A DNA stretch of 64,000 bases from Liolophura sinensis (Eukaryota; Mollusca; Polyplacophora; Chitonida; Chitonidae). Under the pieces are notes generated by a model that made no database searches, was not told the origin of the DNA, and saw only the letters and a list, made by a program, of their open reading frames with translations. A program made the position numbers and the translations under genes. The stretch is taken from the NCBI RefSeq assembly GCF_032854445.1, contig NC_088295.1, positions 5,706,501 through 5,770,500 on the forward strand, written 5' to 3'. Shown one piece after another: positions 13,501 through 24,865 of the stretch (positions are counted from its first letter, which is position 1; the number at the start of each line of letters is the position of its first letter).

Positions 13501-16500
13501 TCAAGTTTGGTAAACCAATAATGTATGTTACCCTTTCAATACAATGTTGTACGCTGGAAATAATAATTAGATTGAGAGAATTAGAAATGCAGTTAATTCC
13601 AAAATAGTTGTAACATTGATGTGATGAAACTATTATACATGCATTAGTAATAAAATTAAAATCACATTTATTAATATTTTCCTTGTGATGAAGGAATGTA
13701 TGTGAGACAAGAGATTATGAGTGATGTTTTTGATTGGGCACAGAATTACCACGCCCTTCTCTGGGAGACCTGACTGATCTGAAGAGTCTGAGCGTGAGGT
13801 TACGGAGAGAGAAGACACCTAATGTACTTGGGTATAGTTACCAGGAGCTATGCGACCAGGACTTTATCAAGGTGGAGCTGATGCCAGAGAAAAAAGGCCT
13901 GATTCTAAAACATGTGGAGTATGAGGTCACCTCTCAGGTAAGCAGAGAGAGAAAAGGTCTGATTCTAAAACGTGTAGAGTATGAGGTCACCTTTCAGGTA
14001 AGCAGAGAGAGGAAAGGTCTGATTCTAAAACCTGTTGAGTATGAGGTCACCTGTCAGATAAGCAGAGAGAGAAAAGGTCTGATTCTAAAACCTGTTGAGT
14101 ATGAGGTCACAAGTCGGATAAGCAGAGAGAGAAAAGGTCTGATTCTAAAACCTGTTGAGTATGAGGTCACCTGTCGGATAAGCAGAGAGAGAAAAGGTCT
14201 GATTCTAAAACCTGTTGAGTTTGAGGTCACGAGTCGGATAAGCAGAGAGAGAAAAAGTCTGATTCTAAAACCTGTTGAGTATGAGGTCACCTGTCGGATA
14301 AGCAGAGAGAGAAAAGGTCTGATTCTAAAACCTGTTGAGTATGAGGTCACCTGCCGGATAAGCAGAGAGAGAAAAGGTCTGATTCTAAAACCTGTTGAGT
14401 ATGAGGTAACCTGTTAGATAAGCAGAGAGAGAAAAGGTCTGATTCTAAAACCTGTTGAGTATGAGGTAACCTGTCGGATAAGCAGAGAGAGAAAAGGCCT
14501 GATTCTAAAACATGTTGAGTATGAGGGCATCTGTCGGGTAAGCAGAGAGAGAAAAGGTCTGATTCTAAAACGTGTAGAGTATGAGGTCACCTGTCAGGTA
14601 AGCAGAGAGAAAAAAGGCCTGATTCTAAAACGTGTTGAGTATGAGGTCACCTGTTGGGTAAGCAGAGAGAGAAAAAGTCTGATTCTAAAACGTGTTGAGT
14701 ATAAGGTCACCTGTTGGGTAAGCAGAGAGAGAAAAGGTCTGATTCTAAAACGTGTTGAGTATAAGGTCACCTGTTGGGTAAGCAGAGAGAGAAAAGGTCT
14801 GATTCTAAAACCTGTTGAGTATGAGGTCACAAGTCGGATAAGCAGAGAGAGAAAAGGTCTGATTCTAAAACCAGTTGAGTATGAGGTCACCTGTCGGATA
14901 AGCAGAGAGAGAAAAGGTCTGATTCTAAAACCAGTTGAGTATGAGGTCACCTGTCGGATAAGCAGAGAGAGAAAAGGTCTGATTCTAAAACATGTTGAGT
15001 GTGAGATCACCTCTTTATGTAAATTCATAGCAAAAGGCCTTATTCTAGAGCTATGAGTTGTTGAGTATGAGGTGTTTTGTCTGTCTTTGATGTATAAAAT
15101 GTTTTCCAGATCACATGTACATATGATGTAGAAGGGTGATCATGTGAGAGGCAGGCATTTTCTTGGATGTTTCAAAGCCTGACATTTGTTTTTCAAGTGA
15201 TGATTCTGTTATTTGTCTCACTGGAGTAAATTTTGGTTTCTTTTTCAGTTTTTTAGGTGATCTAACATTTAAGCGTAAAAAATATTGATGCTACATGAGA
15301 TTTGTTTCCTCCAGCAAAGATGCGGCATCATGTTTATGGCATAAAGTACTGTATAATGTAATGCAAGGCACTTCTGAAAGCATAACTACTACACTTTTTG
15401 AGGAGGGCTTATTTAGTGATCATTATGTATTATGTTGGTTTGTGAAAGCCTCTTTATAAAGGCAGGCCCAATATGAAGTAGAAAATTGAATATGCCCAAT
15501 TTTACTTTTTATGTGCAGATGGTCGTGGGTTTCTGCCGTTCTCTGCCTGGTTATCTCCCACCATAATGTTGTCCGCTATTGTATAAGTGAAATGTTTTGA
15601 GTATAGCATAAAACACCAGTCAAATAAATAGATAAATAAATGTCCAATTTTAACATCTTTTTTTACTCACAGCGTTACAAGGCAACGGTATTACGGCGTT
15701 ACAATGATTTCCTTGCCTTACATGAGTTTCTCATCATGAGGTATCCTTATCGCATGGTTCCCCGCTTACCACCAAAGAAAATGATGGGAGGTAAGTCTCA
15801 AGGCTTGTCCATCGGAAAGGGAGTGTGTGCTTGAGGTTTGTCAATCTGATAAGTTCCAGATTTCTTTCTTTACAAGCAGACATATTTGTGACAAGCTGAA
15901 ATAATAATCTTTATTTCATCAAACTTTGTTTATCAAACTTTATGTTTGGTAGTCACATGAGTCACTCTTACGTGTCTATTACAGGTATGTGTAGTGCAGA
16001 TATCACCTTACCTGTATGTCAGTGAAGTACAGGTAACCATGAAAGCTTTACACATTGATAGTTATGTGAAATAATAAGATTGACCTTTTAATATCGTCTG
16101 TAATGTTTTATTCTCACAGCTAACAGAGAGTTCATAGAGCAGCGAAGAAAATCCCTCAGACGCTACCTCAACATCATCGCTAGACACCCAGCCATAAATG
16201 AAGACAAATTGCTCAAATTCTTCCTCTCTTTCTCTGGATCAGTAAGTTCTGCTTGAAGCACTATCTATAAACCTGGACATTTGTGTGTTGAATAAGTGTA
16301 ACCCTGATAGATGCCTATTGATTTGTATGTCATGTTAGCATAAATTTATTGACTGATAAATCAAGTAATTGTATGATGTGCTTAATGCCATGACTACAAT
16401 ATCTCAATTATTAACCAGAATTGTAATAACATATATATTTTAGGACATAGGTCACAAATTGAAAGAACAGTTTCGAGGGTTGCCAGATGAGTTCATGACA

Positions 16501-19500
16501 AATGAAATAGCATTAAAAGCAAAGGTAAGTGGTGTATTGAGGTCAGTTGAAGTATCATTCTATACATGGTAGTTGCGTTCATCAAAAATAGATTGATTTG
16601 AACATTTAAAGATGTACAGAATCAGTGCTGGTTGACTGACAGTAGATTTTCTGGGTGAAGGCCTACTGCCTTAGTCATGCTTAAATAAATTTGCTTTATC
16701 TAAAATTCAACTTAGGCTAGGCACAGCCTTGACTTCCTTTTCCCTCACACCAGCCATGTAGCAACAATTCTGTATCCCTTTAACAAGCTATAAGAATGGA
16801 GTGTAATCCAAGATACTTAATCACAACTCTGCATTGGATTGTAAACATGACATTTGACGGGTGACATCACTGGCAGGTCATGGAAACTCTGAGAAGTGTG
16901 CTTGTCTTTTGTAGGACCTAGTTCCAATGGACACTCAGGTGCAAATAGGAAACAGCAAAGACCTTATTAAACTTTTGTATAACAGTGTATCCAAGTTACG
17001 GGACATTGCGGAGAGAATGGTTCAGCGGTCCACAAGCTATGCAAGTGACATGTTACAGTTTGGTCGGGAATTAAGGTAGATGGCTGATGGCTGTGAAGAC
17101 ATGGACTGGTCTGTGTAATACTAAACCTCCCTAGTACACATTAACAGTGCAATACCCAAAGATTTCAAAGTGTCACATCACTATGTCTTCATGCTTCTTC
17201 ATGCTACTAGTTCGCTTTTGAAGATTTTGTCATAATTTTTTAACATCTCTCTCAGCCCTAAAATCTTAAGTTCTTTAGACACTTCTCTTTCAGTTGGTAT
17301 GGGTTCCATTCCTCATGCTGGACAGCAAATTTGTACATTCACCCACTCTCATTCTTTGTTGTTTGTGTGGACTTTTGTAAGTTCTAAAGTTTATGTAAGA
17401 CCACTTGTCATCCAGCAGTATGGTGTACCTACATGTACATCAACGTACTGTAATTCTTCAACCTTTTTGCAAGTTTACACGCTAATCCAACCAATGTAGT
17501 TTTGTCTCCAAAATTTCTTAAAATGTGCATATATTGCACTGAAAGTTGCTCTTTCATGTGCAAAAAGGTTGAGGAATAATGGTATTTGCTTGCCAAAACT
17601 TGAAGTACAACATACACATATTTCCATTACTGTTAGTTCTCTCTGCTTTGTATTGTGTTGACAGTGCATTAAGTAGTGACAGCAGTAGTGTGTCAAGTTG
17701 GGCCAGTGGGACAAATCAGACCTGGAGCCATCTGAAGAAAGGATTCAAGCATTTGTCTGTGGAATATGCAGCCCTGGCTGAAAAAGCCACCCAAGAGGTT
17801 GGTTTATTGTCTAACATTCCATATGTTGACAAAGTCTCCATATTTTTGTAGTAAACATCTTGGGCAGGGTCTTGCCTCCGACTGTGTGTTGTTTTTCTAT
17901 ATTTCTGTATCATTTTGAAGAACCAAAATTTTCTAGTCAAGCTTTGTGAGCACATGTAAATCTGTAGTAAATCCTTATGATAGGCCCATAAATAAGGTTT
18001 GTGGTTTACGCCCGGGCACTCCAGTTTCGTCCACTCATTAAACCAGCCACCATTGTATAAATGAAAAATTGTTGAGTATGTCATGCAGCAAGAATCAAAA
18101 AATATACAATTTGAATGAATGGGTTTTATGAGTTTACTTACAAAGTCTGGAAAAGCAGTTATTGCTCCACAGCGTGTGTTAACTGTCCAAGCTATTTTCT
18201 GCAAACCAACCTTGACATGGTATGTCACCAGGTAGGGTCAGGTAGAAATAGACACAGCCTTTTTCACAAATACCTAGCTTATTTCCAAGGTTCTGAAGAC
18301 AATTTCCCATTCTCTCTGAAAACCGCAGGCTATGTATACGTGTATAACATGTTGAATTAAATTTATTTAAAATCCCTCACTGCCTCATTAGTGAGAACAT
18401 TCTGGTATTGATTATCTAAATTCCAGGCTGCTGAAGAGGAGGAAGGGGTTGTGGAGAGGCTGTCGATGTTCCAGGATCTTCTCACGGCATACAGGGTGTG
18501 TTTTTGTATTGTTATATCTTTATGTAATACCTCAGTATATGCTGAAATCAGTTGAGCTGGCACAGATTACTGTATTTCATATAAAGTTTGGATTGTGAAA
18601 ATTCACTTTCAGAAGTACATTAAGGTCTTAAAATGATGCTTTTCATGACACTTAAGGTTTTTTTTTGCAAAATTTATCAAACTTCCCCCCCCCCCCCCGA
18701 AAGAAAATAATAAATAAATAAATAAATAAAAGTCTTTATAAGTGGCTCTATAAGGTGGAGGAATCAATCAGGACCAAGCAAAATGTATCACTGGAAGAAA
18801 GCCAAACTTCAGTTGAAATGCAGTAGTTTCCTTTATCTAGATTCAGGTAGGTTTTTTTTTTCACATTAGTTATAAAGATTTTAAAGGTTATACATTTTAC
18901 ATTAGAAAATAAAGAAATGTAATAAAGCTTTGCTGTCAATTCACTGCAGAAGGATGAGCTGCAAGATAGATTTACAAATACACAACATAAATGCATCAGT
19001 GTTGTTCTTGCAGTATTTATTACATGTAAATCTCTTTAAGAAGGTAAAGGAGAAAAAAATAATTAGTCAAAGTTATAAACTAAAGATGCTGTTTATTTAT
19101 GATGCAGGATCTTTGTGACCGCCATGAGAAGGGAGTTCTGAATGATCACCAAAAAGCCTTACAGAAAATGGGACAGTATAAGAAGAAACACATGTCAGCA
19201 ACTGTTCAGTCAGAGGTATGACATAATTTAACATCAAGAGGGAGTGGATTATGACCGAATGGTTAAACTCTTTGTCTTTAATTACTAAGTCACAAAAGAA
19301 AATCATGACGTATGCAGTCTTTTTGGTTTTGGAAGAGTTGCTGGCAGCATATGTTAGAATGATTACAGCAAATCTGTCAAAACTATTGTTCAGGGACAAC
19401 TTCCACAAAACTTTGTGAATCTTTTTTCTTTTAGCATTTGGTGGAAATGACCTCAAAGTCATAACTCCGTAAGAAGACATGTTTTACAAAAAAGTTTAAA

Positions 19501-21147
19501 AAATGGGTTTCATAGCCCTTTAAAACTGGGCCAAGTTTCCTTGTTAAAAAAAACTGACGGATATTTAAGGTCTTGCATGTATTGCATGTACTGCCTGGTT
19601 TCATTGTAGGCGGGCACTGTGGAGCAGCTGGAGCAGAGGATACTGGAGGTAAGCTCTTTGTGCTGTTATGGTTATCACCAACTTTGAGAATGTTGGGAAC
19701 ATTTTTTCTAGGTTTACTCTTGTGTGCTCAAGGAATGTTTTATAAATCCAAAGTAAATTTGTGGCTAATTAATGGCGGATCTTTGGGTAAACATGTAAAT
19801 GCATCTTTGAATCCACATAATTCTGTTTGGCTCATATTTCGCTTGCTCGTACGTAATAGTGTATTTGAACATGTTCTTTGCTCTTTTCATTGCAGCAAGA
19901 AAGCCAAATACTAAACATGGAGAACAGAAACTATTTCTCTTTGCATTGTTTGCAAATGGAGACACAATTAGTTCATGCAAATCTCGATATCTTGGTGGAA
20001 ATGCTGAGAAGTATGGTGGAAGTTCAGTCAAAATCACATAGCGAGGTACATCTTTTGTTTTGTGAACAAGTTTGTCATTTTGTTGTTTGATGTGATTTTT
20101 GGACAGACTTTGACAGCTCCATAGTGCATTAAATGAGTTTGTTACTTGTGTACCAGTACCTAAGGAATCCATGGAAAACCTCTACCTTACAGCATTTATT
20201 CCAAGCTAAGGTTTTCAAGAGTAACAGATAATTACATACCGTACAGAAAGGTTTCTTTAAAGGGGTGTACCGCCAAAAGTATTTCAGAATTTTTGAGTTG
20301 GTTCAGATAAATACAAAAAAGGGTTGCATTTGACTCCCAACTACCTGCCCTTGAGGACCTATATTTTGTGAAAAATGTCAATTAAGAGAATTATAAGGGG
20401 AAATCCATCACTGTTCTAAACTGTCCACCTGACGAGATAACATGCAAATGAGGCAGCATAAGGATTCCCACAAGGCAACATGCGCTCGTGGATCGCACAT
20501 GTAAACAATACAATACACTGAAAGCGAATTTTAAGCCTAATAAACCAAATATGTTCCTCCTCTCAGTTGAAAATGTTTTAGAAAGTATTCACAATTCATT
20601 CGATCTGTATGGCAGAACTGAATTTACATGGTAGGCCGCATAATTACAACACAATACAGTGTCTGACATTTCATGTTTGGTGAATCCCTCCCAAAGCCTA
20701 GATAACAAGGGGAGGTAACTGACTAAAAAATATCAGGCTTTTTAAATATGGCCACTCGAGTGACTTGATGATTGAAGGGAGTCCGTGGATAAAAGTTAAC
20801 ATTTGATTGTTCACTCAGTCAGATGTAGTTCACTAGACATCTGGAAGTCTCAACTTTATACAGATGACCTCTAACATAACATCACAAATTTTTTTGATGT
20901 CAGCGGTATGTCTCTTTAAAAAAGTAAAATGTTTATGCCTTATTGTTGTCAAGCAACACTCAAAATCTTCCAGGTTCTTGCATTTATGCCTGTGTATTTT
21001 TATTTGGTCTGACAGCTCGCAAAGGTATGGGAGAACGTGAAGCCAATCCTGGAGAATGTGTTTCCACTGGACAAGTCTGCGTCAGCCTCCCCGAGAACCT
21101 CACCGTTGGGTTCACCAGTCTCTGACAGGCCTGGCGTAGGTGTCTAG
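10553..21147 (+). CDS. SNX8: Sorting nexin-8 (14 exons, complete)
   Basis: SNX8/Mvp1-type PX-BAR protein that binds phosphoinositides and shapes endosomal tubules for retrieval to the Golgi. Exons: 10553-10574, 10700-10824, 12322-12454, 13744-13937, 15673-15790, 16120-16241, 16444-16524, 16915-17075, 17665-17797, 18427-18495, 19108-19215, 19610-19648, 19896-20045, 21016-21147; all phases agree, giving 528 aa. Residues about 10-90 look EH-like (PPFYREVYEIV, then IIQIWEAVDSQMGYLTRNGL). The PX domain spans about 133-240 with RRYNDF (166-171) and PYRMVPRLPPKK. The BAR region covers about 260-520, including HEKGVL and MENRNYFSLHCLQMETQL, both close to human SNX8. Exon 4 ends inside a 60-bp splice-junction array. 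The polypeptide is longer than recalled human SNX8 (465 aa) because of the N-terminal part. Confidence 0.96.
11540..12170. repeat. Degenerate short-period tandem repeats in SNX8 intron 2
   Basis: Many imperfect units of roughly 26-30 bp built from cagttgagtatctatgacattgtct and variants, with irregular period. No resemblance to a neighbouring exon was seen. It occupies much of the 1.5-kb intron 2. Confidence 0.8.
12764..13037 (-). mobile_element. SINE family 1, near full length
   Basis: On the minus strand it has a tRNA-like head (ggggcctctgtggttcagta with an A-box-like core, B-box-like gttcaagtcc), a conserved core (cgtgggtttccccggggctc, then gtataagtgaa) and an aataaataaataaa tail. The core resembles the MetaSINE type by memory. 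It sits in SNX8 intron 3, antisense to the gene. Confidence 0.8.
13887..15017 (+). repeat. 60-bp tandem array spanning SNX8 exon 4 end and its 5' splice site
   Basis: The last part of exon 4 plus gtaagcagag is repeated head-to-tail with an exact 60-bp period; splice-site positions fall at 13,938 + 60n up to 14,958, giving 18 copies. The donor is gtaag in seven copies (13,938; 13,998; 14,538; 14,598; 14,658; 14,718; 14,778) and ataag in the other eleven. The unit keeps frame (20 codons, core GLILKPVEYEVT) until an in-frame TAG at 14,415-14,417. The repeated peptide is the beta-strand that opens the PX domain. Confidence 0.95.
15522..15641 (+). mobile_element. SINE family 1, 3' fragment
   Basis: Core (gatggtcgtgggtttctgcc, ccaccataatgttgtccgc) and tail (caaataaatagataaataaa) on the plus strand; the tRNA head is missing. 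It lies about 30 bp before SNX8 exon 5. Confidence 0.75.
17995..18108 (+). mobile_element. SINE family 1, degenerate fragment
   Basis: Weak match to the family core: gcccgggcactccagtttcg, accattgtataaatgaaaaa, then ttgagtatgtcatgcagcaa. Located in SNX8 intron 9. Confidence 0.45.
18683..18732. repeat. Poly-C tract followed by (TAAA)n
   Basis: A run of about 15 C residues is followed by gaaagaaaataataaataaa repeats in SNX8 intron 10. Similar homopolymer runs occur at about 23,557-23,590 (C then T), 38,628-38,642 (G) and 56,813-56,840 (A then G). Confidence 0.75.
20256..20920 (+). mobile_element. Non-autonomous TIR element (MITE-like), copy 1
   Basis: The ends form an imperfect terminal inverted repeat of about 19 bp: tttaaaggggtgtaccgcc at 20,256-20,274, and agcggtatgtctctttaaa at 20,902-20,920, its near reverse complement. 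No transposase coding is seen. A second, inverted copy lies at 28,466-29,084. TTAA at both tips suggests a TTAA-type target. It lies in SNX8 intron 13. Confidence 0.65.
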
Positions 21148-24100
21148 GCATCCGTCCAAGTCTAACCCTCTCAGCAGAACATAGCCTATCCCGGGGAATC
21201 ACTGCACAAACTTTCCAGTTGACCAACTAGTCTTGTGGGAATACAATATTAAAGAGGCATCCGTATTTGCGTGGCAAGTGTTGTATTGTTGATCAGAGAC
21301 AGAACATGCAACTGTGATATTTATTACACGTAGGTACAGCTGAAGAGAAGTAAGTGATCTCTAACTAATATCTATTCAGCCTTCTTTTCACAGTGTTAAT
21401 GTCTTCCACGTGCATACATGTACATCTTTTTGATTTGTTTTGAATTCACCTTTATTTTGTGCACTTAAAATGAATGGTGCTTAGTTACATGTAGTATCAC
21501 AATCTGTTTTATAGGCATATCTGCAAGTAAACTACAGTTGGATACTAGAATTAGAGGTGAAGCTGGAGATTTCTGAATCGATGACTAGACTAGTATGTCT
21601 ACACTTTATGTTGTCTGTTATTTTGGTTGTTTCAGCATACTGTTATTTTGGTTGTTTCAGCATATTGTTATTTTGCTGACTCCTGTAATATAGCCTTTTT
21701 TTTATATGTTAGTGTAAAATCATGCACTAAATCTGTCACTATTCTTGGTTTGACCTACCATCACCCATGTTAACACATGTAGGCCTACATGTAATACGAG
21801 TATCCAGTAAATAAGTGAGAAGATAGAAGAACTCTGCTCTGGCTTGGTGGAGTGTGACCTAGCATACATTTACATGTAAAAGCAGCTCCATTGTAATAAA
21901 CTCGTTGGTTTTAGTGTTACTGTAGCAGGTTGCTTCAGTCAGTGTTTTAAAATGACAGATACATTATGGTTACCATAGATGCATTTAAGATATTGTTTCT
22001 CTGATCATGGCCCTACAATTTTACTTTCAGCATTCAATTACTGACTGTTAATATAAAGTTGTAAAAGTTTTTAAAGTGCATGCACTGAATTATACGTGTG
22101 TAAATTTTCAGTTGATCCTGAATTTATTTGGAGGGGATGGGAATATCGCCTGACCAAGACATGAACATTTGTTGGACAAGTTTGAAAGTTAGTCAGCCAT
22201 AGTAATATTTGTCTTGATTATTAGTGTATTCACCACGTCATTTACATGCACATGTATAAGCATCATGGATTGCTTTATCACCATAGTATGGCGAGTCCTT
22301 ACAGGTCATTTTACACTTGTGTTCCAGTTATACTCACAGCCATATACTGTGTGCTCTATGTACCTTTGCATTCCATGAACCTTTAAGCATACCGACTTGT
22401 TATTGAGTATTTAGCATGGAGATCTCTTTATGTCTGATTACATGAAGTTGACTTAGGAAATATATATGGGTAGCTTATTTCCAATGTTTTATGTTTTAAC
22501 TATTAATCCAGAAAGAAAGTTGAAAATCATTTATGGATATATGATAAATTTATTTTTAATTTTAAAACATATGGTTCATTTCCTAAAACTGTGTATTTGG
22601 GCTTAATGTGCATTGGCTAATGAAAATAGGATATACTCATATGCTTGAAAAAGCATTGAAATCCATGTTGCTTTACCTGAGGGATTTGGCATTCATGTTG
22701 TAGGATATACTGAGAAAATAGTCACTGTGAATGTAATTTACTTGCACTGTGGCCATGTTAGTTGCTGGCTGGATTTCCTGTACCTTATAGCCTGAGCAAT
22801 TTTACAAGAAATTTCTGTGTTACCTATGGGTATTTTGGTGCCCTCTTGAGTTTAACTTTTGCCGTCACTGCATATTACCTCCTGCATGGCATAATGTGAC
22901 TAGTCTGAGATCATCTGTTTGTCCTTGAAAAATGTTCTGACAGTTCAAGGGGTGACAACCGAAAAGGCATTCATCTTGTAGCATTAAACAGGATTTGCGT
23001 GTATGAATTTCTTAAGCAGCTGTTTTTTTGTTTTTTTTTACTGATGAGAAAACAATAAACTTAACTGTTCATATTTCTGTATTCACTTGTTTTGACCATC
23101 AGAATCATGTATTGTGTGAAGTTTCAGCTGCAACAAGAACAGCTTGCTTTATATAATTCTAGCACCTGAATTGTAATTTACTCTTTAACTGAAAATTGCA
23201 CTGTCTTATTGAAAGAAAGAAGTTTTGTTTACATTACATTACTGCCTTGGATGATGAAATGCAAAGGGATGTATTTGTTACTTCTTGTAGCTTTATTTGT
23301 ACGTGTATCTATGGTCTTCTATTTTAAATCTGTTAATCAGTATATATACATGTATATGTATTGGAATGTATAAAATATGATTATATGTGTTTACGTGCAT
23401 TGTTTTACCTCGTGATATGCAATATTCCAGCACAGATGACAGTCAGAATATCATTGGGATCAGGATTTCTAAAAAGTAGGCTGATCAGTGCTAGATTTTA
23501 CACTACAGCCTAATCTATGTGCAGCTTTTGAGAATTCTTTTTTATTCAAAAATCCCCCCCCCCCCCCAATCTTTTTTTTTTTTTTTTTTACAACCATATT
23601 AAACTGTTACAAGCAAGAGAAATTGGAAAAGAAATAGTCATACAGTGCTTCAAAATTCATCTTAATCTATTGAAGGTGTATTCTTGAATGTAATAAGAAA
23701 TAAGTATGCAAAGTTTAGGGTGATTTCACAGACATTAGGAGGACACTTTTTGGAAACGATGTAAAAACAAAAAGCAAAAAAAAAAGCACTATATGGATAG
23801 TACATGTAAATTCTAGGAGTGTAAAACTTTATACATTGGCAAATTCGAACATATCTCATAAACTGAAGTTTTATATTCAAATTTGTAACATGTTTTGTGA
23901 CTTTAGGTGAGCAATCCTCTGTGGCCATTACACATATTGTGTAATTAATTTGTCCATATGCTGTGCTGTTTATTACTTCTCTTGGGAAAGCTCAGAAAAT
24001 AAACTCTAAATGTGGCTACATGTCAATATTAATGCCTGCCTATGTTTGAAATTGCTTTGTATTTGTTACATTAAAGCTGTAGCAATTTTTGTTTTATCCC

Positions 24101-24865
24101 ATTTTCTGTAAACTCCCTTCAGCATCTCCAGTCGGCGGATTTTCTGCTGTCCTGTGGTTTATCAGAGCTGTGTACATGTACATTTGAATTGTGTTACCTG
24201 TTGGAGGAAAGCAGTGATGGCGAGTGGGTACAAGTATCAGTGCTGTACTTCCCTTGATACCATTTCTTGAGTATTTGTTATTCTTGTTGATTCCAGATGT
24301 GTTATTTTGGCAACTTGATTGTCATTTTACAATATAGCTTTATGTTGAATGTTACTGAAACAAATATATTTTTCACAAATAAAGCCGCATAACAGTTATT
24401 TGTACAATGGCTTGTTTCTTTGAATACTCATCAATATGCTTTTAGGCATCAGTATTAGTTACATTGGTAGTTGCAATCAGCATATGGCTAAAAAGGTTTC
24501 TGCATCAATTAAGCCAACAAACCTGGCTAACAAATGATTCAGCTTTGAACACAGTAGAGTTAGCATTTTTTACATTTTATAGGGTATTTATTACACAGCT
24601 CTTGGTGAAAGGACAAATTTTTAAACTTTCACGAGCAAGTAAAACTGCTTATTTAACCAAAACAAACACGGATAACATCGATGTATAAATCACGTCAGTG
24701 GTGGAACTTGTTCACAACTTATATCACCATGCATCTATGGAGTGTATGGGACAGCCGTGCAGCCTGAATTAAAACTTCCAGAGTAAACGATCAAATGAGT
24801 GTCCAAATGAGTTTCCTACTAAAAGATCTGGTTTCCTAGGGGCTTATCAATCTTCTTGGAGCTTG
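21148..24865. other. SNX8 3' UTR and convergent interval with TEX14
   Basis: No coding exon was seen in this 3.7 kb. Plus-strand AATAAA signals lie at 21,895, 23,054, 23,998 and 24,378, so a long SNX8 3' UTR with alternative ends is plausible. On the minus strand an AATAAA (TTTATT at 24,587-24,592) sits about 275 nt after the TEX14 stop. The two transcripts therefore end within a few hundred bases of each other and do not need to overlap. A small ttgtttcagcatattgttat tandem occurs near 21,630-21,675. Confidence 0.5.

Noticed and set aside
14054-15028. Minus-strand open frames repeating RIRPFLSLLI
   Set aside because: Antisense reading of the SNX8 60-bp array; frame stays open only because the unit is a multiple of three.
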